DNA from: Adiantum capillus-veneris
Lineage: Eukaryota; Streptophyta; Polypodiopsida; Polypodiales; Pteridaceae
Assembly (NCBI GenBank): GCA_014529385.2
Contig: CM043949.1
Span: 148,967,850-149,031,849, forward strand
Direction of reading: 5' to 3'
DNA: 64,000 nt
Part shown: positions 10,580 to 19,736 of the stretch, piece by piece
Position numbering within the stretch: the stretch's first letter is position 1
Layout: each line of letters begins with the position of its first letter
Program-made: the position numbers and the translations under genes
Notes under the pieces: generated by a model
Told to the model about the DNA's origin: nothing
Databases searched by the model: none
Seen by the model: the letters and a program-made list of their open reading frames with translations, nothing else

Positions 10580-10909
10580 GATTTTACTTTCGAGCTCATA
10601 GGGACTCTGTCTCACAAAGGGCACCCTTAAAACCCTTCAATATCCAAGATATTATGGTTTTCTTGGCATTATAGTGTATTTTCAAAAGAGTAGCTAACTT
10701 TTTTCACCCGTAGAAAATAGATAAAATACCTGACAAAAACAAACACTCACATTGTCACCCCAAACGGGGAGAGAGATTGCCCAATTGAGGGGGCTTTTAC
10801 CAATTTTGAGATATTTTGTCATTTTTATTTTCAAGAGTTAAACTATGGGTTATGCTTAAAAGTTTATAAATTCTCTAAATTTTGGCATGCAAGGGTGCTC
10901 ATAAAAAAT

Positions 10910-10955
<46 letters not shown>

Positions 10956-11003
10956 GGGGGTGCGAGGGGAGGGGGGTATTGTATTGGAACAATAGCAAGA
11001 GGC

Positions 11004-11059
<56 letters not shown>

Positions 11060-11097
11060 TATATATGTGTGTGTGTGTGTGCGTGCGAGAGAGAGAT
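10461..11097. repeat. cluster of GA, TG, CT, CA microsatellites
   Basis: The tracts are (GA)n at 10461-10499, (TG)n(GA)n at 10514-10582, (GA)n at 10911-10950 and (CT)n(CA)n...(TG)n(GA)n at 11003-11097. The segment 11005-11097 reads CT, CA, TATATATG, TG, GA, so it is an imperfect palindrome and could form a hairpin. The intervening 10583-10900 shows nothing recognisable. Confidence 0.85.
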
Positions 11098-11749
11098 CTC
11101 AACTTATGCATGTCATCTTTGTATCATTTCAATTTTATTAAATGCTTCAAATCTTTAAAATAATTTGTTATTGTTTCTATGAGGTTATAATATTCTATAA
11201 ATTCTTTATTGAAATGAAAAGTTTCCTAAACTCTTGACTTCTCCACACATAACCGTCCCCTTCTACCTATGCATCGTGTTATCGAGAGAAGATGTTGATA
11301 GTCTAGCGTATCAACAAACAGCAGTGGCCCTGTGTGTGTCCCCTTGACTAGGTGATGTGCCTCTCCCTCCCTCCCTCCCTCCCTCTCTCTCTCTCTCTCT
11401 CAATCCCTCAAGAACCTTTTGGCATTTGCCCTTTGTAGCCAAAATGGCCTTCATTTTATTGATGTATCTACAATGCCCCCATCTCCTTTCAATTAAGATG
11501 CACACCAAAAGTACTAATAGTCTCTAAAATCGCCAATTTTATAGCATTTTGGACTATTTTTACTCACTTTGCTTCCTTTTAATTCGGTTTGGAATTGGTT
11601 AATCTAAAATCTTAATGGCTAAGCTTAGGTAAACCTTCTCCAAACACTACTCACAAGGAGTTATCCTATTCCATAGCTTAATTAACACACACACACACAC
11701 ACAACATTACCACAATAAATAATCGAGGGAGACATACTATCAAATGAGT

Positions 11750-11752
<3 letters not shown>

Positions 11753-11797
<45 letters not shown>

Positions 11798-11912
11798 AGA
11801 AGAAGAAGAAGAAGAAGAAGAAGAAGAAGAAGAAGAGGGAATTGTTGTAGGAAACTATGCCAAGAGACCTTAAAGGTCTATCTAACAAGGAGAGTTGAAC
11901 TCAAGACCTATT

Positions 11913-11967
<55 letters not shown>

Positions 11968-12087
11968 AGAAATACATAAGAAACATAAAGAACAAGTCTT
12001 AATTCTTGAATGTAGTCACTTACATGCACACATACTTTCCGAAGGAGGGAAAGGGGGTGGGACTTTTAATATCTTAGAAAATGACCT

Positions 12088-12139
<52 letters not shown>
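11753..12139. repeat. (GA)n(GAA)n, (GA)n and (GA)n tracts with SINE-like piece
   Basis: GA tracts lie at 11753-11793, 11917-11963 and 12091-12139, and a GAA tract at 11794-11836. Between them, 11840-11912 carries GAAACTATGCCAAGAGACC and GAGTTGAACTCAAGACCTAT. This is the same tRNA-like repeat that forms the three-copy array at 27.9-28.5 kb, here truncated. Block B has lost about 125 bp between the last two GA tracts, as expected from slippage or recombination between them. Confidence 0.85.
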
Positions 12140-12142
<3 letters not shown>

Positions 12143-12359
12143 GCCATTGCATCCTTAAATATTAGATTGACCTATGGGACTAAATTCAGCATGTAGCATG
12201 GTTGAAGATTATAGATACTGACAAATATAATCCATGGAGGTTTTGGGAGAGAAAGAAATGTAGGCAATGGTCCATGCTAAATTGTCAGAAAAGAAATTTG
12301 ATGTGATCAAAAGATGAGCACTAAAGTAGGGTATAATACTCATACTCTCAAATTTTAAA

Positions 12360-12640
12360 GGGATATAATGTGTATACAAAATGAGGCTCTCCTACATTGC
12401 CTCAATGTCCGGTCTCACATTTAAGAGAGTAGGAGTTAAGCCAAGGAGCTAAGCTAAATGGTTGGTATGGTAGAGATTGTGCGTAAGAGAGAGTCCCAAG
12501 CATGTAAATGGTTGAATACAATCTGCTCTCTCAAAGAGAAACATGCTTTTGTAATTTGGGGAGAGGGAGATAGAGATTAATGAAATGCATGATTTTAGGT
12601 CACAATCTCAATTTTGAACCACATCCTATAGTTTAGCATA
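12360..12640 (-). pseudogene. degenerate LINE ORF2 C-terminal relic
   Basis: The plus-strand series CTACATTGCCTCAATG, GGAGCTAAGC, CAAGCATGTAAATGG and ATGCTTTTGTAATTTGGGG lines up with the 3' end of ORF2 of the full LINE at 57640-57830. There the same landmarks read CCATTGCCCCAACG, GGAGCTAAGCC, CAAGCATGTAAGTGC and ATGGTTTTGTAGTTGGGGG. The relic is on the minus strand and has no open frame. Its block B counterpart is near 31938-32230. Confidence 0.55.
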
Positions 12641-13254
12641 ATGGCCGAAACTCCTACAAAAATAAACAACTACACGAAGTTATTTTTATTTCAGATGCAA
12701 ATGATGTGAAAGTGTACATGAACATATAGTATGCACCTTATCGTACTAAGCTGCTTCTGAATTGTTGTGATTAGGTGATGATGTAAGCCATTACCATACT
12801 CATCTCTTTAAAATTTGAAGCTTTATTGGTATATTGGAAACTATGAGCCCTAATCTTTTCACAACTGTACTCTTAGACATGAAAAGTTTTGTGATTAAAC
12901 AGTGTAGCAGTTATGGCCTTCGTGTTTAAAAACTTCCTGGCTATCGAGTGTGTTCTTCTCGACTTGGTATCACTTTTCTCAACCCTAGGTAGACCAAGGG
13001 AAAGACGTCCTTCTTACTATGTAGGAGATTATGATGTGCACTACTACCAAGCCTTGATCAAAAGAAAGATGCAAGGATAGAAGCTAGAGCAGAGAAATTT
13101 AATTCAATTGTATTCCTATTGTTAAAACCAATGCCAGAACCCACTCCATTCTCAAAAGAAGTTTTAGTAGCTTTTGTGTCTTCACACCATGTTTCACTTA
13201 TCTAATCTGTATAATCAAGTTTCATAGCATTGCTGGACGAAGAAAGACCAAAAG

Positions 13255-13256
<2 letters not shown>

Positions 13257-13321
<65 letters not shown>
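13257..13321. repeat. (CT)n tract that hosts the half-LINE
   Basis: A CT run of about 65 bp directly precedes the half-LINE. The sequence upstream (CAAGTTTCATAGCATTGCTG, then AAAGACCAAAAGGA) matches the sequence upstream of plain (CT)n tracts at about 16121 and 41268, where no LINE is present and the tract continues straight into TCTACCCACC. Confidence 0.9.
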
Positions 13322-13323
<2 letters not shown>

Positions 13324-14637
13324 GGGTGAGGGGTAGTCCTGTGGGAGGGCGTCCGAGCCCAACCTTGCCCCACACAGCGCAGCCCAGCCAGTCCTATGGG
13401 AGGGCGTCCGAGCCTAGCCCTGCCCTACACAACGCAGCCCACTACGAACCAGGCATGCGACAGTGTGCTCACCTACTTCGCAAATCTGTTGTCGGCACAG
13501 AGCCCGCCATTTCTGTCGACAGAGGAAGTTTTTCCTCTCTTTCCTCTCTTTTTTCTCTCTTTACGAGCTGCATTAACAATGTCTACTCGGGGCTTGGTTA
13601 CACAGTGAGCGGCCCCAACACAAGGCCAGTGAGCGACTCTCTTGATTTGAAAAACCACAAGCACAACACCTCACGGGTGTATAGAGAGCCAAAATTCTAG
13701 GGTCTATGCACTGCCCACACAGCACTTAAAGATCTACCCACCAAGCCATGTCTTCCTTCAACACGCCGACCCCTAGCACACGCAAGAGCTTTCTTGTTGT
13801 GGTGGCAGCTGCACCCGGGAAATACCTCGTCGCTCGCCAAGACGTGAGGATCACAGCCCTCGAGGCTCAGATCCAAGCACTTTTTTCAGAGAATGATGCA
13901 CTCAAACAATGCTTGAATAAGCTCGAGGAGGCGACAAAGGAGAACACAACTCTACTTGCAAAGAAACACGAAGTTGAAGCTTCCCTCAATGAGACTGTCA
14001 AGGCGGCTCAACAAGAAGCAAATGCGGTAGCACATAAGAAGATGGACATCGAAATCCAAGCAGCTCTACAAGAATGCCGGCTACAAGATTCCCTTGCCCT
14101 CAAGATCAGAATTGTAGGACTCTCTTCACCCTGGTGCACCGAGGAGGACAGCCTTGAAGAAGCCATCACCAAGCTTAATGACACCCTTCAACCAATCAAC
14201 ATCGAGCCCGATATTGTCTCCTGGATGAACGACTCGCATAGGCATATACCACTTGGCCAATGTATCCTCACTTTCGAAACCAAAGAAGAATGGACAAGGC
14301 TGCTATGCCAATCCCACCATCTCAAGGGGATAAAGCTCTGGATTGCCAAGGAATTGACTACAAACCAACTCAAGCAACAAGCAAGCGAGCTGGTGCATGA
14401 CGCACGTAAGCAAGATAAATGGGCGACTACCGCGGTGGTAAAGCCATCATTCAGGAGTTTCGAACTCCCAAGCCAGCCCCCCCTCCACTTGACCCCCCTT
14501 AAGGTTCTTCTCTTGATCTCATCCTCCTTCCCCCTTGATGGACCCTCAGTCCCTAACTGATATGTATCCAACGCCCTCACCTCAAAAAAGAATAGATGTA
14601 ATGTTTTATCTTGGTCCCATAGGTCATATCTGACCTC
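13322..14637 (+). mobile_element. ORF1-only half-LINE, block A copy
   Basis: The element begins with CTGGGTGAGGGG at the end of a (CT)n tract. Its 5' leader contains two 55-bp direct repeats (GGGAGGGCGTCCGAGCC at about 13343 and 13398) and then an ORF1 (13748). An untranslated segment to about 14637 follows, with no trace of endonuclease or RT. The block B copy retains a LINE 3' terminus, CCTCCGTGGACGATAAT plus a tail; block A has lost it and joins directly to CTACCCCAATAG. The layout matches non-autonomous half-L1 elements (HAL1 type) that keep ORF1 but rely on a partner for ORF2. Confidence 0.7.
13748..14560 (+). pseudogene. LINE ORF1 protein (coiled coil plus RRM-like), frameshifted
   Basis: The open frame begins MSSFNTPTPSTRK at the first ATG after the leader. 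Residues about 35-115 are a heptad-rich coiled coil (ALEAQIQALFSENDALK onward). Residues about 118-190 look RRM-like (LALKIRIVGLSSPW ... GQCILTFETKEEWTRLL), followed by a basic C-terminal domain (IAKELTTNQLKQQASELV). This is the ORF1p plan of L1-like LINEs: an RNA-binding trimeric chaperone that packages the LINE transcript. At about 14419-14428 a one-base loss shifts the frame; the alternate frame then reads YRGGKAIIQEFRTPKP and stops near 14502, matching the 8.4-kb fragment. The same lesion is present in block B. Confidence 0.75.
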
Positions 14638-14902
14638 CCTACCCCAATAGAAGTACAACACTTCTAAATTTGTTGAACAAGCGTTAGCACCTCATGAAAA
14701 ATAATGTCTATGAGAAGCTCCCAAGCTTGGTATCAAAGAATGCTTTGCAACATCTTACATTCATTGTTGTTAGAATCTATCAAGAGATTGTGTCATGCAT
14801 CACTTTTAGAAATGCAATAGACTATACATGTAGGAAGAGAATATTGACAGTGTTCCACTTGGAAGATAAGATAATCCTACAAAAATAGAGGCGATGTCTG
14901 TT

Positions 14903-14933
14903 TGGCCGCAGCAACACGCGGGTCACATACTAG
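14903..14933 (+). repeat. Helitron-like 3' terminus
   Basis: GGCCGCAGCAACACGCGG forms a short CCGC/GCGG stem and is followed about 8 bases later by CTAG, with T next. Homology to a second copy ending at 16611 stops exactly at CTAGT, after which the flanks are unrelated. A hairpin just before CTRR followed by host T is the hallmark of Helitron 3' ends. No 5' TC end and no Rep/helicase was found, so the element would be non-autonomous. Confidence 0.55.
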
Positions 14934-14934
14934 T

Positions 14935-14969
14935 ATCTATTAATAGAGTCTTGAACTCAAGCACACATT

Positions 14970-15059
<90 letters not shown>

Positions 15060-15180
15060 GAGAGAGAGACAAACAGACTAATGTGTATCATTTCTATATC
15101 ATTCCAATTTTATTAGATGCTTCAAATCTTTGAAATAATTTGAGGTTTTTTCTATGATGTTAGAATATTATAAAACTTCT
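14935..15180. repeat. compound (TG)n(GA)n repeat with conserved flanks
   Basis: ATCTATTAATAGAGTCTTG, then CAAGCACACATTG, a (TG)n(GA)n tract at 14968-15070, then TATCATTTCTATATCATTCC and GATGCTTCAAATCTTTGA. The same order of unique flanks around the tract is seen at 9357-9490 and 34585-34760, and partly at 11085-11165. It is therefore a dispersed repeat family carrying a microsatellite at its core. Confidence 0.7.
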
Positions 15181-15237
15181 TTATTGATGTCAAATACTAA
15201 AGAAGGGTTTGATATTCGTACTCTCAAATTTTCAAAG

Positions 15238-15560
15238 GATATAATGTGCATACAAAAAGATGCTCTCCTACATTGCCTCAATGTTTGGTCTCACATGTAA
15301 GGGAGCAAGACCTAAGGAGCTAAGCCAAATGGTTGATATGAATAGAATGTGCATAAGGGAATAGTTTCAAGCATGTCAATGGTTGAATACAATATGCTCT
15401 CACAAAGAGGAAAATGCTTTTGTAATTCGGGCAGAGAGGGAGAGAAAGATCAATGGCATGCATGATTTCAAGTCATCCACTTCCTATTGCACCACATCCT
15501 TCAATTTAACATAATGGCCAAAACTCTTACATAAATAAACAACTAAGCAACCTTATTCTA
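15238..15560 (-). pseudogene. second degenerate LINE ORF2 C-terminal relic
   Basis: This carries the same landmarks as the 12.36-kb relic (CTACATTGCCTCAATG, GGAGCTAAGCC, TTTCAAGCATGT, GAAAATGCTTTTGTAATTC) in the same minus orientation, again matching the ORF2 end of the full LINE at 57.6-57.9 kb. No frame is open. Copia-3 inserted into the block B counterpart of this stretch, at the site equivalent to 15549. Confidence 0.5.
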
Positions 15561-16120
15561 CTCTCAGTTCTATCACATTAAACGATGCAAATGACGTGAA
15601 AGTGTAAATGAACAAATAGTGTGAATCTTATTGTATTAAGTTGCTTATGCATTATTGTGATTAGGCGATGAATTAAACCAAATCTAGAGAGAAACATAGA
15701 TGGAAGGGTCAATTACATTCTTAATATTAATAGAAAGACAAAAAATCTCTTTGAAACTTGAGACTTTCTTGGTACATTGGAAACTGTGAGCCCTAATCTT
15801 TTCTTACACAATATAGTAGTCATTGGTCCTCATCTTTAACAACTTTCTAGCTTACCCACTTTGTACTGCTTGACTTGGTAGCACTTTTGTCAACCCTAGG
15901 TAGACCAAGGAAGCAAGTAAGAGAGTGGAGTAGAGACATTGAATCCAATTGTGTTCCTATCATTGAAACCGATTCTAAAACCCACTCTGTTTTCAAAAAA
16001 AGTTTTATTCACATTGATTTCTCTTAGCATTCATCTCTTCACGCCATGCTAACTTATCTAATTTCTATCATCAAGTTTGGAAGCATTGCTAGATCAAGAT
16101 AGACCAAAAGTAGGACACTT

Positions 16121-16440
16121 CCTCCCTCTCTCTCTCTCTCTCTTTCTACCCACCCCAATACAAGGAGAGCACTTCTAAGTTTGTTGAAAAAAGGCTAGCA
16201 CCTCATGAAAGATAATGTTTATGAGAAGCTCCCAAGCTTGGTTTTAAAGTATGCTTTGCATCATCTTACAGATAGAGAAAAAGGAGGACTCTCTCTCTCT
16301 CTCTCTCTCTACCCACCCGAATAGAAGGAGAGCACTCCTAAGTTTGTTGAACAAAGGCTGGCACCTCATGAAAGATAATGTTTATGAGAAGTTCCCAAGC
16401 TTGGTTTTAAAGAATGCTTTGCAGTATCTTACATTTATTC
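16121..16440. repeat. 169-bp tandem duplication containing (CT)n: LINE-free site
   Basis: The unit (CT)n-CTACCCACCC followed by GGAGAGCACT, TTTGTTGAA and CTCATGAAAGATAATG occurs twice, with CT tracts at 16131-16145 and 16291-16310. The first copy has the same left and right neighbours as the half-LINE insertion at 13257-14640 and so records the target before insertion. Block B has the same pair at 41268-41305 and 41453-41480 with longer CT tracts. Confidence 0.75.
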
Positions 16441-16583
16441 ATGTTTGTTAAAATCTATCAAGAGGTTGTGTCATGCATCATTTTTAGAAATACAATAGAC
16501 TATACATGTAGAAAGAGAGTATTGATATTGTTCTAATTGGAACATAAGATAGCCCTATGAGAATACATGCCATATTTCCTTGG

Positions 16584-16611
16584 CCGCAACAACGTGCGGG
16601 TCACATACTAG
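16584..16611 (+). repeat. Helitron-like 3' terminus
   Basis: CCGCAACAACGTGCGG is a perfect 5-bp stem (CCGCA/TGCGG) with a 6-base loop, followed after GTCACATA by CTAG and a host T. It is the better preserved of the two block A termini. The upstream sequence is homologous to that upstream of 14933 for several hundred bases. Confidence 0.6.
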
Positions 16612-17434
16612 TTCTAGTAAATTCTATAGATGTGCGCACGCACGTGTGTACACACATGTGTATATATTGATGGTTCTTTTTATTTCACATTTCATTTCAG
16701 AGCCTCACATTTTTTACTTTTCTTACATTCTATAACCAATTCTAGTCAATATTTGAGAAAGTCTTTTTTTTGGCCGTCGGCCAAAAAAGCAAACTAAAAA
16801 TACTAGTAAAATTTTTAAATTTGCATGACTTTTAAAATGTTTACTCACATATTTCACCGGTTTTTCTTCCCTATACCATGGTTTGCAACCGCCTAGTTTT
16901 GATTTTCAACTGGCTCAATGCTAAGCTGAGGCAATCCTTTTTCGAATACTGATTCCAGTTGAACTCAACCTAATGCTTTTATCACTTTCTTATTACTTTA
17001 GAAAGCCATCGTGACCCTTTCACTTGTTATCCTTTTTGTTTTTTGCAAAACTCAAAGGCGTGAGTGAAGTAATATTAAGACCCTCATATTATCCTATTGA
17101 AGTTTGTGAACTAGTCCCTTTCTTTGTAGAATGTCAAGTTGAACGTTCACCACCCCAAAAAGTTTGTGAGTAGGGCCACACCCCAAAAAAAAAGTAAGTC
17201 CCACTTTCTTATTATCTTAGAAAGCCATCGTGACCCTTTTACTTGTTATCCTTTTTGTTTTTTGCAAAACTCAAACACTGAGTGAAGTAATATTAAGACC
17301 CTCATATTATCCTATTGAAGTTTGTAAACTAGTCCCTTTCTCTGTAGAATGTCAAGTTGAACGTTCACCACCCCAAAAGTATGGCCACGCCCCAAAAAAA
17401 GTGTAAGTCCCCCCAGTTTTTTTGGAACTATAAC
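16612..17434. other. spacer with a 200-bp direct duplication, no gene
   Basis: The phrase CTTATTA then AGAAAGCCATCGTGACCC, ACTTGTTATCCTTTTTG, GAGTGAAGTAATATTAAGACC and CAAGTTGAACGTTCACCACC occurs twice, near 16990-17165 and 17207-17375. Nothing coding was recognised. The same spacer is in block B at 41783-42605. Confidence 0.7.
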
Positions 17435-17606
17435 TGTTGGGATTAAAGCCCAAGTGGCCTCTTAAACGGATATGGCCGGCTGCCCGCCTAACTCACTTAT
17501 TACTAACTCTTTGTATATACTCACTTATACTTTTGTGGATAATAAGGTTTTGGGAGATAACCCTTCAAACAGAATTCTCTGCGTACTATGTAAGCTCTCT
17601 GTGTAT

Positions 17607-17683
<77 letters not shown>

Positions 17684-17711
17684 TCGATCCACGCTCTGTT
17701 CCGCGACTTCA
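17435..17711 (+). repeat. Copia-1 5' LTR with internal (TG)n
   Basis: It runs from TGTTGGGATT to GCGACTTCA. A TG tract of about 72 bp at 17610-17681 lies near the U5 end, just before GTCGATCCACGCTC. The tract is about 77 bp in the 3' LTR and about 25 bp in the block B LTR. Confidence 0.9.
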
Positions 17712-17713
17712 AT

Positions 17714-17725
17714 TGGTATCAGAGC
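17714..17725 (+). promoter_or_regulatory. Copia-1 primer-binding site
   Basis: TGGTATCAGAGC, complementary to the 3' end of plant initiator tRNA-Met, starts two bases after the 5' LTR. It primes minus-strand cDNA synthesis. Confidence 0.9.
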
Positions 17726-18774
17726 CAAGTTCAGTGCGTATTTGCGTAATCGTGTCCGTGCGCACTTTTTAGGCAGATTTTGGATCCGGAGCTCGAAAAT
17801 TCACACTCGACGTTCCGGGAGCGTTTCCATCAGGTAACCTGATGTTTTACCCCCCTTTCGAAGCCGTTTATGCCCTCAGAATTTCGTTCTGAGCACTATA
17901 GCAGAAGATAGATTTCAGCCGCAAAGAAATCCGTCTTGTGTAGATTGGCAAGCAGGAGGTGGTCGGCATCGATATCGGCATCGACATACATCACTCAGTC
18001 GTCTTCAAAGCATCATCTATAGACCACGTACACATATATATCATCAGATATATATATTGCAGTCTGCATTGCTACTTCTTATGCTTGCCAGGTTCCAGGG
18101 GAGGTGTGGCCATACGACGGCTTGACACCACTGGCATGTATTGCAGATTGATGTACTGCAATTGTGGGTCTGCTAGTTGTGAGTCACGCTAGCAGACAGA
18201 CCGCTGCAGCGGTCATAGGACAATGATTGGTCTATTGTAGGATGTATGCTAGTTCTAGGCAGTTTGCTGAGCCATCTGTGAGGGTCGTGTGTGAGGTTTT
18301 TGAAGCCAAGCACTGGGGGCTGGGTTACCCAGTGTGAGGTGGATTAGATTGATGGAGTTCCCCTCTACACGCATCCTCGTCGGTGACTTTTATCCCATAG
18401 GATATATGACTTTGTGTAGAAACTGGATTGCATCTTATGCGTCAGGCCGTTGAGGCATTGTTAAGGGTTTAGTCTTGAGAAAGATATAGGTTCTATGATC
18501 GCCCAGACAGGAGATAGTGTATGCTTACAGGACAACATATTACAGAGATTTTCAGATTTGTCACTGGTCAGCTATTTATGATTGTTTTTGAGCTATCTTT
18601 TGGTTCTCAGAGCTCAGTTTATAGAGGAGACTCTATCAAAAGTTTTCCAAAATACTGACAGTTCCTGAGGAAAGGTGTTCAACTTGTTGTTTACAGCTTG
18701 TTTACTGTGTACAGAGGCCAGTTTACAGGGGAAACTCTGCCGGATTTTTCCCAGAAGTAAACAGTTTGGCAGAT

Positions 18775-19736
18775 ATGGCATCTTCTCAGAGTGAGACTCT
18801 TTACAACATAAAGAAGTCGGATGGCAGATATTTTCCATTATGGAAGAAGCAGATTTTGAAGGTTTTGATGTAGAAAAAACAAGTGAAGCCACTGAAGCTC
18901 AAAGGGGAGAGACCAGAAGGTATGGCTGAAGATGAGTGGGAAGAGCTTGACGAGTTAGCTTGTTCCACAATCATGCTGACACTGGCAGAAAATGTTTACT
19001 TCAACGTAGCAGAAGAGACTACAGCGTATGGGGTATGGCAAAAGTTATGTGGTATGTACGAGAAACAAAGTGCTGCTTCTCAGATTTACTAGCTCAAGAA
19101 ATTGGTGGATTTGAAGATGAAGGAAGGGACAGCCATGTCAAATCATCTCAATGAATTTCACACAATTTTTAGCGAGTTAACAACACACGAGATAGTCTTT
19201 CCAGATTTAGTGAAGGCTATGTTTCTCTTAATCACTTTGCCAGACAGTTGGGATACTTTTCGTACAACGTTAAGTAATTCTGTCGCGCCAGAAGGTCTTA
19301 CAAGTGCCAATGTAGAAGGCAGCTTGCTCACAGAGAGGAAGTGAACACGAAGAACATTGACAAAGGCAAAGGCAATAGTGATTTGGTCGTTCGAGGGAGA
19401 CAACAGTCTAAAGAGAAGAAGGGTGAGAAGGCACAAAACCGAAGTAAGTCTCGTGACTCGAAGTCAAAGGATGACATAGAATGCTACCATTGTGGCAAGA
19501 AGAGTCACATGAAGAGAGACTATACGAAGTGGAAACAAGAAAAAGGCAAAACAAAGAGTTCTGAGCAAGATGAAAAGAAGAGTTCAGTGAAGATTGAAGA
19601 GGTGAATGTCACAGGATATGGTTCAGACAGTGATTCTGGTATAGCAGTTGTTGACATCTTCCTCACAAGAAATCTTGATTCTGTTTTCTTAACTGTAGAG
19701 GATGGATATGCTATGAGTGATTGGATTATTGACTAA
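18775..19736 (+). pseudogene. Copia-1 gag with broken zinc knuckle
   Basis: Gag starts MASSQSETLYNIKK at 18775 after a leader of about 1.06 kb. Stops occur at 18871 (TAG where block B has CAG) and 19090 (TAG where block B has TGG), with a frameshift near 19340. The nucleocapsid knuckle reads CYHCGKKSHMKRDY, so the last Cys of CX2CX4HX4C is Tyr; Copia-3 keeps Cys. The frame ends at TAA 19734, inside what should be the protease D-S-G-A-S loop. Gag would form the virus-like particle and package RNA; this copy cannot. Confidence 0.9.

Noticed and set aside
11744-12196. Long open frames rich in Arg-Glu or Ser-Leu runs (also at 10166, 13230, 27352, 32697 and 61870)
   Set aside because: They are translations of GA/TC microsatellites, open by composition. 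They have no non-repeat domain and no conservation between the duplicated blocks beyond the DNA itself.
19734-19736. Programmed readthrough of TAA at the Copia gag-protease border
   Set aside because: The stop replaces a catalytic-loop residue of the protease, and these copies carry further stops and an integrase Asp to Asn change; decay explains it better. Kept only as a low-weight alternative in the findings.
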